64,000 bases of DNA. Origin: UBA5109 sp965661005. GTDB taxonomy: Bacteria; Pseudomonadota; Gammaproteobacteria; Pseudomonadales; Pseudohongiellaceae. Below, piece after piece: positions 8,773 through 17,541 of the stretch (within the stretch, counting starts at the first letter, position 1; each line of letters begins with the position of its first letter). The stretch lies in the NCBI GenBank assembly GCA_965661005.1, contig CBFICB010000002.1, positions 62,001-126,000 on the forward strand, written 5' to 3'. A model generated the notes under the pieces. That model was not told the DNA's origin and searched no databases. It saw only the letters and a program-made list of their open reading frames with translations. The position numbers and the translations under genes are program-made.

Positions 8773-10317
8773 TTAGCTTTCACCCCAACCCCCACCGCCA
8801 GGAGTATTGATTGTTAAAAGCTGCCCTTGCTTAACCTGAAAAGAACATTTGCCAGGCAAGAATGCATTATCGAGATAATTTTCACCTGGTCTGGCATTCC
8901 CCCCCCCAGCAAGACCCCAAGGAACAGTGCTTCTGCGTTCGCTTAAAATACTCACTTTAGTATCTGCCAAAAACTCATAAACCCGGCTTAAACCCTCACC
9001 ACCTTGATGCCTGCCTTTACCCCCGCTGTTCTTTCTTATGGCATAAGAGGAAATGCGGATTGGGTAATGCATTTCAAGGCTTTCTACTGGCGTGTTGAGT
9101 GTATTAGTCATATGGGTATGTACCGCACTCAAGCCATCAAAATTTGGTCCTGCTCCCATGCCTCCCGCCAGGGTCTCATAATAATCCCAGCTTTCATTTT
9201 CAGAGTAATTACCCATAGCAATATTATTCATACTGCCCTGGCTGGCCGCAGGGATCTCGTTCGGTAGCGCTTGAGCCAGAGCCCCAAGCACCACATCTAC
9301 GATGCGACTGGAAGTCTCAACATTTCCTGCAACAACTGCTGCCGGATATGAAGCATTTATCAGACACGATTCTGGTGCATGGATTGAAATGTGCCTGAAG
9401 ATGCCGGCACAGGCCGGAGTATGTTCCGGCATCAAACAACGAAAGACATAAAATACTGCAGCAGCGGTCACAGATAAGGGACAATTAATGTTGCCTTTAG
9501 CTTGTGGATCTGTACCTTGAAAATCTGCAATTATCTGCTCTGAACTCACCGTGAGTCTTAGTTTAATAACAAAATTACCTCCCCCAAGACCATCATCATC
9601 CATTACATCTTCAAAATAATAACTTCCAGCAGGAATATTTTTCAAAGCAAGTGCTGCCAGATTTTCACCATAAGCATTGAGCGCATTTAGTCCCGCATGA
9701 AATAAATCGAAACCCAAGCTTTCAATCAATTCTTGAAGACGCTGTTTGCCAGTATACAAAGCGCTAAGTTGTGCAGAAAAGTCGCCACCAATTCCTTCTT
9801 GATTTAGCGCACTTTTTTGCAAGCTTTCTAGCTGGGAAAAGAGCTTCTGGTTTGGTTCACCTTGCCTGTATAAATATTGTGGTGAAATCACCAGACCTTC
9901 TTCTTCCAAGGAACTGGAGTTTGGCATGGAGCCTGGGGAATCTGATCCTATATTTGCATGATGGGCCCGATTAACGACAAAACCCGCCAACTTATCTTCA
10001 AAAAACACCGGCATTATTGTTGTGACGTCCGGTAAGTGCGTGCCACCAAGAAAAGGATCATTTAATATAACAACATCTCCTTCTAGCCAATCAAAGCGAC
10101 TGACAATATCTGCACAAGCAAAAGCCATACTGCCTAGATGTACAGGAATATGGGCTGCCTGAGCACAAAGTTCACCCTGCGCGTCAAACAAGGCACAGGA
10201 AAAATCCAGTCGATCTTTAATATTGGGAGAAAAAGCAGTGCGCCTTAGTACGGTTCCCATCTGATCACAGATGGCCTCCATACGGGATATAAATAGGCTA
10301 AGTTCGATAGGGTTCAT
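8773..10317 (-). CDS. Hydantoinase B / 5-oxoprolinase B family subunit
   Basis: A 514-residue HyuB-type protein, the subunit that with HyuA makes ATP-dependent hydantoinases, oxoprolinases or acetone-carboxylase-like enzymes. Typical motifs are VLRRTAFSPNIKDRLDFSCA near residue 22, NDPFLGGTHLPD, the HHANIGSDSPGSMP block, GNINCPLSVTAAA and the glycine-rich end NTPGGGGWG. The length is normal. The HyuA partner normally adjacent is absent on both sides. What it hydrolyses cannot be told. Confidence 0.88.
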   Translation of the reverse strand: MNPIELSLFISRMEAICDQMGTVLRRTAFSPNIKDRLDFSCALFDAQGELCAQAAHIPVHLGSMAFACADIVSRFDWLEGDVVILNDPFLGGTHLPDVTTIMPVFFEDKLAGFVVNRAHHANIGSDSPGSMPNSSSLEEEGLVISPQYLYRQGEPNQKLFSQLESLQKSALNQEGIGGDFSAQLSALYTGKQRLQELIESLGFDLFHAGLNALNAYGENLAALALKNIPAGSYYFEDVMDDDGLGGGNFVIKLRLTVSSEQIIADFQGTDPQAKGNINCPLSVTAAAVFYVFRCLMPEHTPACAGIFRHISIHAPESCLINASYPAAVVAGNVETSSRIVDVVLGALAQALPNEIPAASQGSMNNIAMGNYSENESWDYYETLAGGMGAGPNFDGLSAVHTHMTNTLNTPVESLEMHYPIRISSYAIRKNSGGKGRHQGGEGLSRVYEFLADTKVSILSERRSTVPWGLAGGGNARPGENYLDNAFLPGKCSFQVKQGQLLTINTPGGGGWGES

Positions 10318-10460
10318 AGTCGCTTATAGGGACAATTCTATAATCAATAATGACTTCATTGTCGACAGATATACAGCAGCGGAAAACTACCCAGATTAAA
10401 ATTACGGTAATTTTAGATTTTACAGCATTAAAGGTCTGAGGGTCGCTTATAGGCGACCCG
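10318..10460. repeat. Repeated GTCGCTTATAGG and hairpin upstream of the hyuB-like gene
   Basis: The 12-mer GTCGCTTATAGG occurs just upstream of the hyuB-like start (from 10319) and again near 10442. There it forms a perfect hairpin GGGTCGC / GCGACCC (10440-10459). No T-run follows, so it is not an obvious terminator. It may be an operator pair or a small repeat; function unknown. Confidence 0.4.
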
Positions 10461-10575
10461 GTCCTTAGTGACGAAATCCATGCCTGTATACTTGCCTTGA
10501 AGCTATTTCAAAGCACAGTATAGCGCATTAATTTTTAACAGCTTACTCAAGCTGTAGACATGACTTTTTAAGAAA

Positions 10576-10779
10576 CTACTCAGCTTCCTTGCTGTTCAGG
10601 CCTGCAATTTTATAAGCAGGACAAAAGCTCATGGAAGCTGTTACCAAAGCCACGACGCCCACTATAGATAATATTATGCCCCACGAGGTAGTAATTCCTG
10701 TATTTAAACCTAGGATCAGAAAAAAAATGCCTAGCGTCATTCGTATCAATCTGTCTTGCATACCAACATTGCGGATCAT
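10576..10779 (-). CDS. DUF2892 small membrane protein
   Basis: A 67-residue protein with the DUF2892 layout: an N-terminal R-N-V-G-M-Q-D-R-x-I-R segment, two hydrophobic helices (GIFFLILGLNTGI and GIILSIVGVVALVTA), and a FCPAY-K-I-A-G end. This domain also forms the membrane part of YgaP-type rhodanese proteins and occurs alone in many Proteobacteria. The role is unknown. It is monocistronic and divergent from argD. Confidence 0.8.
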   Translation of the reverse strand: MIRNVGMQDRLIRMTLGIFFLILGLNTGITTSWGIILSIVGVVALVTASMSFCPAYKIAGLNSKEAE

Positions 10780-11025
10780 TGCTATTCCTCCTATCAGAAT
10801 ATTCGCTCACCAAAAAAATTTTCGTGCGTATAACTTACTAAAGTCAACGCGCTATTTCCCGACACAGATCAAATGAATATAAATAATGGATACTCAGCTA
10901 TTTTCTGCTAGAATTGACATTTAATTAGGGTAGCTAGCGCTGCCCTTTTGCGTTTAACAAGCGGAACTATTTTTTTAGTCTCTAATACTTGAAATAGCTT
11001 TCACTCAAAGGGCTAATTTTTTGCA

Positions 11026-12210
11026 ATGAAGCAGAGTAACCACATAATGCCGACTTACAATAGATATCCTATCGCTTTTGATCATGGCGAAGGGGTATGG
11101 CTCTATGATACTGACGGCAACAAATACCTTGATGCCATTAGTGGCATCGCTGTATGCCCGCTTGGACATAACCATTTGGCATTCACTCAAGCCTTGATGG
11201 AACAAAGCAAGAAACTCATCCACACCTCGAATCTTTACAACATTCCTCTGCAGGAAAAATTTGCTGCTGCACTCTGCAGGGAATCAGGCATGCAGCAAGT
11301 ATTTTTTGCTAATTCCGGCACTGAAGCGAACGAGGCCGCCATTAAAATTGCCAGATTATACGGTCACAATAAAGGCATAAGCCTGCCTCAAATTATTGTG
11401 ATGGAAGGCGCTTTTCACGGTAGAAGCATGGGCTCATTAAGCGCGACACACAACAGCAAACACCAGGATGGTTTTGCCCCATTGCTCGAAGGCTTTGTTA
11501 GAGCGCCATTAAATGATGTGGCCGCTATAGAGAAGTGCCTGCTGGAAAATGATGGAATTGTTGCCATCATGCTGGAACCCATCCAGGGCGAAAGTGGTAT
11601 CAATCCCTGTTCCACCACTTACCTAGAGAGCTTACAAAACTTATGCGATAAGCATGGGCTCTTACTCATACTCGATGAAGTCCAAACAGGCAATGGTAGA
11701 ACCGGTAAATATTTCAGTTTTCAACATAGCTCAATACAGCCAGATATTCTGACAACCGCTAAAGGAATGGGGAATGGCTTTCCTATGGGAGCGTGTCTGA
11801 CTGGCGGTAGAGCTGGAGACGTGATGCATGCAGGACATCATGGCAGCACCTTTGGCGGCAGTCCTTTAGCCAGTGCAGCTGGGCTTGCTGTCAATAAAGC
11901 GATACATGATGAAAACCTGATGCAAAATGCTACTTTACAGGGAAAAAAAATACTCAAGGGTTTCCAAGATAATCTTGCTGATATCTCAGCAGTTAAAGAA
12001 GTTAGAGGCCTGGGTTTAATGATAGGCATTGAGCTTTCAATTCCCTGTAGCGAGCTGGTAAACCTGGCTCGCGAAAAGGGTTTATTAATTACCGTACAAA
12101 TGGATAAAGTCGTACGTTTGCTTCCACCCCTGATCATTAATGAGACTGAAAGCCAACAGATTATTGAGACACTCAGCCAGCTCATCAGGGAGTTTTGTCA
12201 TGAGTCTTAG
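11026..12210 (+). CDS. argD: Acetylornithine aminotransferase
   Basis: A PLP-dependent class III transaminase (394 residues, normal length) that converts N-acetylglutamate semialdehyde to acetylornithine. Hallmarks are the YLDAISGIAVCPLGH start region, NSGTEANEAAIKIAR, the ILDEVQTGNGRTG cofactor loop, and the TTAKGMGNGFPMGA segment with the Schiff-base lysine. It is directly coupled to argF, whose ATG lies inside its 3' end. The enzyme may also serve lysine synthesis (DapC activity), as in other Proteobacteria. Confidence 0.95.
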   Translation: MKQSNHIMPTYNRYPIAFDHGEGVWLYDTDGNKYLDAISGIAVCPLGHNHLAFTQALMEQSKKLIHTSNLYNIPLQEKFAAALCRESGMQQVFFANSGTEANEAAIKIARLYGHNKGISLPQIIVMEGAFHGRSMGSLSATHNSKHQDGFAPLLEGFVRAPLNDVAAIEKCLLENDGIVAIMLEPIQGESGINPCSTTYLESLQNLCDKHGLLLILDEVQTGNGRTGKYFSFQHSSIQPDILTTAKGMGNGFPMGACLTGGRAGDVMHAGHHGSTFGGSPLASAAGLAVNKAIHDENLMQNATLQGKKILKGFQDNLADISAVKEVRGLGLMIGIELSIPCSELVNLAREKGLLITVQMDKVVRLLPPLIINETESQQIIETLSQLIREFCHES

Positions 12211-13105
12211 GCATTTTAGAAGCCTCTTGGATTTAACTTCACAGGAGCTGGTTCAAATCATAGCTCGCGCAAGTGAGCTTAAAAAGATGCTAGCTGAAGG
12301 TATTTCGCACGAATACCTAAAAAACAAAACTCTGGCAATGATTTTTGAAAAATCGTCTACTCGCACCAGAGTATCTTTTGAAGCCGGCATGACACAGTTT
12401 GGCGGCTCATCTATATTTCTTTCCCCTGCAGACTCCCAACTGGGTAGAGGCGAACCCATTGCTGATACCGCTCGAGTATTATCGCGCATGGTAGATGCCA
12501 TCATGGTTAGAACATTTTCTCATGACACTTTAGAAACCCTTGCTCAGAATTCTTCAGTTCCGGTGATTAATGGTCTTACTGACTCTTTCCACCCCTGCCA
12601 GCTATTAGCCGATATGCAGACGTTTTTTGAAAATCGCGGCAATATTCAGGGTAAAAAAGTAAGCTGGATAGGAGATGGCAATAATATGTGTAACTCATAT
12701 ATTAACGCCGCAAAATTATTGGACTTTGAATTATGTATCGCCTGTCCGCCAGGCTATGAACCTATGCAAAGCTTGCTAGATGCCAATAAAGATCGTGTTC
12801 ACCTGATCAGAGATCCACGCCAAGCAGTGATTGATTCAGCCTTGGTTACCACTGATGTCTGGGCATCAATGGGTCAGGAAGACGAACAACAAAAGCGTAT
12901 AGCTGACTTTGCCGATTTTGAAGTGACTTCAGAGCTTATGAGCTATGCCAGCAATGATGCTATTTTCCTGCATTGTTTACCTGCACATAGAGGTGAAGAA
13001 GTCAGCGCAGAGGTCATAGATGATCCAAATTCCCTGGTCTGGGAAGAAGCTGAAAATCGCTTGCATGCCCAGAAGGCTTTACTGGAGTTCCTGTTATGCT
13101 CTTAA
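12200..13105 (+). CDS. argF: Ornithine carbamoyltransferase
   Basis: Makes citrulline from ornithine and carbamoyl phosphate. Motifs are EKSSTRTRVSFE (carbamoyl-phosphate loop), HPCQLLADMQT, and HCLPAHRGEEV with the catalytic cysteine. An open frame extends upstream to 12140, but the family begins MSLRHFRSLLDL. The ATG at 12200 has AGGGAG 8 bases before it, so I use that start (301 residues). It overlaps the argD stop by 11 bases, indicating coupled translation. Confidence 0.96.
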   Translation: MSLRHFRSLLDLTSQELVQIIARASELKKMLAEGISHEYLKNKTLAMIFEKSSTRTRVSFEAGMTQFGGSSIFLSPADSQLGRGEPIADTARVLSRMVDAIMVRTFSHDTLETLAQNSSVPVINGLTDSFHPCQLLADMQTFFENRGNIQGKKVSWIGDGNNMCNSYINAAKLLDFELCIACPPGYEPMQSLLDANKDRVHLIRDPRQAVIDSALVTTDVWASMGQEDEQQKRIADFADFEVTSELMSYASNDAIFLHCLPAHRGEEVSAEVIDDPNSLVWEEAENRLHAQKALLEFLLCS

Positions 13106-13132
13106 ACAAGTGCAAAAACCAGTGAAAACCCT

Positions 13133-13861
13133 GTGAGCAATCTACTGAATGTTAATCAAATCTCCTGTCGCTATGATGATAATGTCATCATTCCTGATTT
13201 GAGCTTTAGTGTTAAACAAGGGCAAATCGTCAGCCTGCTTGGCCCCAGCGGTAGTGGCAAAACTACGGCACTAAGATCAATCGCAGGCTTTGAACCCATT
13301 TACAGTGGTGAAATTGAGCTTGCAGGAAACATAATTAGCACCGCAGAGGACAGCTTGGTTCCTGAAAAAAGAAAGGTGGGCATGGTATTTCAGGACTATG
13401 CACTATTCCCTCACCTCACCGTGAAAGACAACATCGCATTCGGCATTCAGGATAAAGATAAATCTGAGCGGCTTGAAAAAATCGCTGATTTGCTGGATAT
13501 GATTAAATTGAAAAATTATGCCGAATACTATCCTCATCAATTATCTGGAGGTCAACAGCAACGCGTCGCTTTAGCACGAGCCTTGGCGCCAAACCCGGTA
13601 ATCTTATTAATGGACGAACCTTTCTCAAACCTGGATACAGAGTTACGCCGTTCACTTAGTCTGGAAGTGAGAGAAATTCTTAAGCAGAACAATATTACTG
13701 CTATATTGGTTACCCACGATCAGACTGAAGCGTTCACCGTAGCAGATGAAATTGGCGTTTTAGATGAAGGCGTTCTGCAGCAATGGGGCACACCAGAAAC
13801 TCTTCGCCAACATCCTGCCAATGATTTTGTCGCTAAGTTCATGGGGATGCCCAAAACATAA
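13133..13861 (+). CDS. ABC transporter ATP-binding protein, FbpC/PotA-like, orphan
   Basis: A 242-residue nucleotide-binding subunit with Walker A LLGPSGSGKTT, Q-loop VFQDYALFPHLTV, signature LSGGQQQRVALARAL, Walker B ILLMDEPFSNLD and the H-loop VTHDQTEA. It looks closest to FbpC-type ferric-iron or polyamine importer ATPases. However, it ends just after the H-loop region and lacks the C-terminal TOBE domains these usually carry (about 350 residues). No permease or binding protein is adjacent. GTG start with a weak ribosome site. The transported substrate is unknown. Confidence 0.85.
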   Translation: MSNLLNVNQISCRYDDNVIIPDLSFSVKQGQIVSLLGPSGSGKTTALRSIAGFEPIYSGEIELAGNIISTAEDSLVPEKRKVGMVFQDYALFPHLTVKDNIAFGIQDKDKSERLEKIADLLDMIKLKNYAEYYPHQLSGGQQQRVALARALAPNPVILLMDEPFSNLDTELRRSLSLEVREILKQNNITAILVTHDQTEAFTVADEIGVLDEGVLQQWGTPETLRQHPANDFVAKFMGMPKT

Positions 13862-14251
13862 ACAGTAATTATTTTCGAAGGCTGGTTGCGTCTATTTTTT
13901 ACTTGCCCTCTTATACTACTCCTACTCCTCCTCTGCCCCCCAAAATAATAACACCCGCTAACTGCATAAACATAAGCAGTATCATCCACTCTTTATTAAG
14001 CAAAACAGCGTAATAGGCTCCATATAAAGGTGTTTTTAGCGTTTTTTGACTAAAGCCTGAACCACTAGATGTAGTATTAGTTTTTTTGGTGCTATCTGTG
14101 TTGAAAACTGACTTGCTACCCGTAATAATGACTTGAAACCTATAAAGCCCTTTATAGCCCTTTCTTTTAAGTTAGGTGATGAAAAACACTCCAAACCCTT
14201 TTAGCTATGATAGTTTCAGGTATATCGCTGAAAAATAAAACTACCAACACC

Positions 14252-14260
14252 TTATCCACA
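14252..14260 (+). promoter_or_regulatory. DnaA box (TTATCCACA) upstream of nrdA
   Basis: An exact match to the high-affinity DnaA box, about 350 bases before nrdA. In E. coli, DnaA regulates nrdAB, which supports a regulatory role. A single box by chance is possible. Confidence 0.55.
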
Positions 14261-14330
14261 AAAAATACACAACATTTTTGCTTGCAAAGACAAAAAAATC
14301 CCTGATATAGTGGGAACTGTCTGTGAAGAT

Positions 14331-14346
14331 ACACTATATCTTGTGA
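14331..14346. promoter_or_regulatory. NrdR box (ACACTATATCTTGTGA)
   Basis: Matches 13 of 16 positions of the palindromic NrdR box (acaCTATATATAGtgt). A weaker right-half match (GATATAGTGG) lies 20-odd bases upstream near 14304. NrdR represses ribonucleotide reductase genes in response to dATP. Confidence 0.65.
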
Positions 14347-14455
14347 TTTTAATGACTTAAGGCCTTTTGCCGGCATAAAATTCGTAGTGAATCAAACATA
14401 GCTAACTTTTAAAACTGAAATCCGAGCCTAAAAGTTAATTCTAGGTTCTGGAAAA

Positions 14456-14471
14456 ACACTATATATAGTGT
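14456..14471. promoter_or_regulatory. Perfect palindromic NrdR box (ACACTATATATAGTGT)
   Basis: A fully symmetric 16-mer equal to the NrdR consensus, about 140 bases before nrdA. It is 125 bases from the upstream box, longer than the usual 31-32 base pairing of NrdR boxes. Confidence 0.85.
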
Positions 14472-14613
14472 GTCCTTTGACTGTCATACATCGAGTCATG
14501 CAATTCAAAGTACACCGATATAGCTTAAAGACTCAGGCAAGAGTAGACATCGAAATGTCTGGCACTAATTAAAAAAATAAAAATACAACATCAAATTATG
14601 GAGTTTTACATCA

Positions 14614-17484
14614 ATGCAAACTGAGACATCTAATGACTCTTCAACACCCTCCTCGGTTCCAGCTAACGCCAATCAGGAATCCAATTTAGAAGCAACAGCA
14701 CCAGGACAATTGCGAGTTATTAAACGTAATGGCTCAGTTGTCAGCTATGATGAGAGCAAAATTACACTTGCTATAACCAAGGCTTACCTGGCTGTAGAAG
14801 GTGGAAATGCAGCGGCTTCATCACGCGTTCATGAAACCGTTGTCAAACTGTCTGAAGAAATTACTGAAACCTTCAAACGACGCATGCCTTCCGGGGGCAG
14901 TATTCATATTGAAGAAATTCAGGATCAAGTAGAGTTGATGCTGATGCGCTCGGGCGAGCATAAAGTGGCAAGAAGCTATGTCATTTATCGCGCTGAACAT
15001 GCAAAAAAACGTGCCCAACAGGATCCTGAATCCATAGCACCACCTTCCGACATCATCGTTACAATGGAAGACGGTTCCAGCCAGCCACTCGATACCGCCC
15101 GCCTACAAACAGTTATCAATGAAGCTTGTGATGGTCTTGAAGATGTTACCGGTGAAGCTATCTATAACGAAACTCTGAAAAATCTCTATTCAGGGGTGAA
15201 TATTAATGATGTGCGTGTTTCTCTGGTAATGACCGCTCGAACTTTAGTTGAACAGGAACCTAATTACTCTTTCGTTGCTGCCCGTTTATTGCTGGATAGC
15301 CTTCGAAGTGAAGCTCTTAGCTTTTTGGACATTACAGACAACGCAACTCAATCAGAAATGCATAATCGTTATGCTGCTGTGTTAAAGCCTTATCTAGAAA
15401 AAGGTGTAGAGCTCGAACTACTTTCTCCCGTCTTGCTGGAGTTTGATCTTGGTCGCTTGGGTGAAGCACTGCTTGCTGATCGTGACGAGCAGTTTACCTA
15501 TCTTGGATTACAAACTCTTTATGACCGCTACTTTATTCAAAGTGAGGGCACCCGCTTTGAATTACCACAGATTTTCTTTATGCGAGTGGCCATGGGTCTG
15601 GCCATCAATGAAGAAGATCGTGAAGGTAAAGCCATTGAATTTTATAACTTGATCTCTAGCTTTGATTACATGACCTCAACGCCACAATTATTTAATGCTG
15701 GCACCTTGCGTCCTCAGTTATCTTCTTGCTTCTTAACAACAGTACCTGATGATCTAAGTGGTATATATGGCGCCATTCATGACAACGCCATGCTATCGAA
15801 ATGGGCAGGTGGTTTAGGTAATGATTGGACACCTGTTCGTGCCTTAGGAGCCTATATTAAAGGTACAAACGGTAAATCGCAGGGGGTTGTTCCTTTCCTG
15901 AAGGTTGTCAATGATACTGCAGTTGCAGTGAATCAGGGAGGCAAGCGTAAGGGGGCTGTCTGCTCCTATCTGGAAACCTGGCATCTTGATATTGAAGAGT
16001 TTCTTGAACTACGTAAAAACACTGGAGATGACCGCCGCCGCGCCCATGACATGAATAGCGCCAACTGGATTCCTGATCTGTTTATGAAACGTGTTTTCGA
16101 TGACGGTGACTGGACACTCTTTTCTCCAAACGAAGTCCCCGATCTCCACGACCTTTACGGCAAAGCTTTTGAAGAGCGCTATGAGCACTACGAGCAACTT
16201 GCTCGCCAAGGCAAAATGTATGTCCATAAAACACTAAAGGCCAAGGATTTATGGCGCAAGATGCTGTCAATGTTATTTGAAACTGGACATCCCTGGATGA
16301 CATTCAAAGATCCATGTAATGTTCGTTCGCCTCAGCAACATGTCGGCACTGTTCATTCATCCAACCTTTGTACAGAAATTACGCTCAACACCAGCCAGGA
16401 TGAAATTGCTGTCTGTAATTTGGGCTCGATTAATCTGGTTAACCATGTAACGGAGCGAGGTCTGGATCGCGCTAAACTGAAAAAAACTATTCATACCGCT
16501 ATTCGCATGCTGGATAACGTTATTGATATTAATTATTACTCAGTACCTCAGGCTAAAAACTCCAATATGAAGCATCGGCCAGTTGGTATGGGCATAATGG
16601 GATTTCAGGATGCTTTGTATATTCAAAAAATTCCTTACAGCTCAGACGGTGCTGTTAATTTTGCTGACAGCGCAATGGAAGTGATTAGTTATCATGCCAT
16701 TGAAGCATCTTCTCTACTGGCTGAAGAACGTGGCACCTACGAAACCTATGAAGGCTCATTATGGAGCCAAGGTGTTTTGCCTATCGACTCTCTCAAAAAG
16801 CTAGTAGAAGAGCGTGGTAATCAATATATTGAAGTTGACATGACCAGCACCCTTGACTGGGACAGTCTACGCCAGCAAGTGCTAGCCAAAGGCATGCGTA
16901 ATTCCAATGTTATGGCTATCGCACCGACGGCGACAATCGCTAATATTACCGGAGTCTCTCAATCAATTGAGCCTACTTATCAAAACCTATATGTAAAATC
17001 CAACCTTTCAGGAGAATTTACAGTCGTTAACCCTTACCTGATTAACGACCTGAAACAAGCTGGCCTTTGGGATAGCGTCATGATTAATGACCTGAAATAT
17101 TACGAAGGTAGTGTGCAAAAAATTGATCGCATACCTGCAAATTTAAAAACGCTCTATGCAACCGCGTTTGAAGTTAATCCCCGCTGGTTAGTTGATGCCG
17201 CCAGTCGCCGCCAAAAATGGATCGATCAGGCTCAATCACTGAATCTTTATATTGCTGAAGCGAACGGTAAGAAACTGGATGTTACTTATAGAATGGCATG
17301 GTATCGGGGACTAAAAACCACTTATTACCTACGCGCCATGGCTGCAACCAGCACAGAAAAATCAACCGTGAGCAATGGGACCTTAAACGCTGTTTCATCG
17401 GGAGTTGAGCCAGCTGTTGCTGCCGCCGCCGAAGTGCCGCAGGCATGCTCTATAGATGACCCTGATTGTGAAGCTTGCCAATAA
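14614..17484 (+). CDS. nrdA: Class Ia ribonucleoside-diphosphate reductase, alpha subunit
   Basis: Reduces NDPs to dNDPs with NrdB. The 956-residue protein begins with two ATP-cone domains (about residues 32-130 and 146-237), the double-cone arrangement known from Pseudomonas that allows dATP inhibition. Catalytic cysteines are C372 (SSCFLTT), C586 (NLCTEITL) and C601 (VCNLGSIN). The redox-relay pair is CEAC at the C-terminus. The gene is controlled by NrdR boxes and possibly DnaA upstream, and is followed 57 bases later by nrdB. Confidence 0.97.
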   Translation: MQTETSNDSSTPSSVPANANQESNLEATAPGQLRVIKRNGSVVSYDESKITLAITKAYLAVEGGNAAASSRVHETVVKLSEEITETFKRRMPSGGSIHIEEIQDQVELMLMRSGEHKVARSYVIYRAEHAKKRAQQDPESIAPPSDIIVTMEDGSSQPLDTARLQTVINEACDGLEDVTGEAIYNETLKNLYSGVNINDVRVSLVMTARTLVEQEPNYSFVAARLLLDSLRSEALSFLDITDNATQSEMHNRYAAVLKPYLEKGVELELLSPVLLEFDLGRLGEALLADRDEQFTYLGLQTLYDRYFIQSEGTRFELPQIFFMRVAMGLAINEEDREGKAIEFYNLISSFDYMTSTPQLFNAGTLRPQLSSCFLTTVPDDLSGIYGAIHDNAMLSKWAGGLGNDWTPVRALGAYIKGTNGKSQGVVPFLKVVNDTAVAVNQGGKRKGAVCSYLETWHLDIEEFLELRKNTGDDRRRAHDMNSANWIPDLFMKRVFDDGDWTLFSPNEVPDLHDLYGKAFEERYEHYEQLARQGKMYVHKTLKAKDLWRKMLSMLFETGHPWMTFKDPCNVRSPQQHVGTVHSSNLCTEITLNTSQDEIAVCNLGSINLVNHVTERGLDRAKLKKTIHTAIRMLDNVIDINYYSVPQAKNSNMKHRPVGMGIMGFQDALYIQKIPYSSDGAVNFADSAMEVISYHAIEASSLLAEERGTYETYEGSLWSQGVLPIDSLKKLVEERGNQYIEVDMTSTLDWDSLRQQVLAKGMRNSNVMAIAPTATIANITGVSQSIEPTYQNLYVKSNLSGEFTVVNPYLINDLKQAGLWDSVMINDLKYYEGSVQKIDRIPANLKTLYATAFEVNPRWLVDAASRRQKWIDQAQSLNLYIAEANGKKLDVTYRMAWYRGLKTTYYLRAMAATSTEKSTVSNGTLNAVSSGVEPAVAAAAEVPQACSIDDPDCEACQ

Positions 17485-17541
17485 TTAATCTTGCTAATCA
17501 TTGATAAAGAGATAAAAGAAATTTAATAAGAGGTGTAAACA

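Larger units (their letters stand above)
13862..14613. other. nrdA upstream control region (752 bases)
   Basis: A long non-coding stretch before nrdA. It holds a perfect DnaA box, one weak and two good NrdR-box matches (listed separately), and AT-rich promoter-like DNA. No convincing gene or terminator was seen. The length of over 600 bases beyond the ABC gene suggests that nrdAB is controlled by several factors. Confidence 0.6.

Noticed and set aside
9004..9974. Plus-strand open frames opposite the hyuB-like gene
   Set aside because: No family resemblance; the minus-strand frame has clear HyuB motifs throughout.
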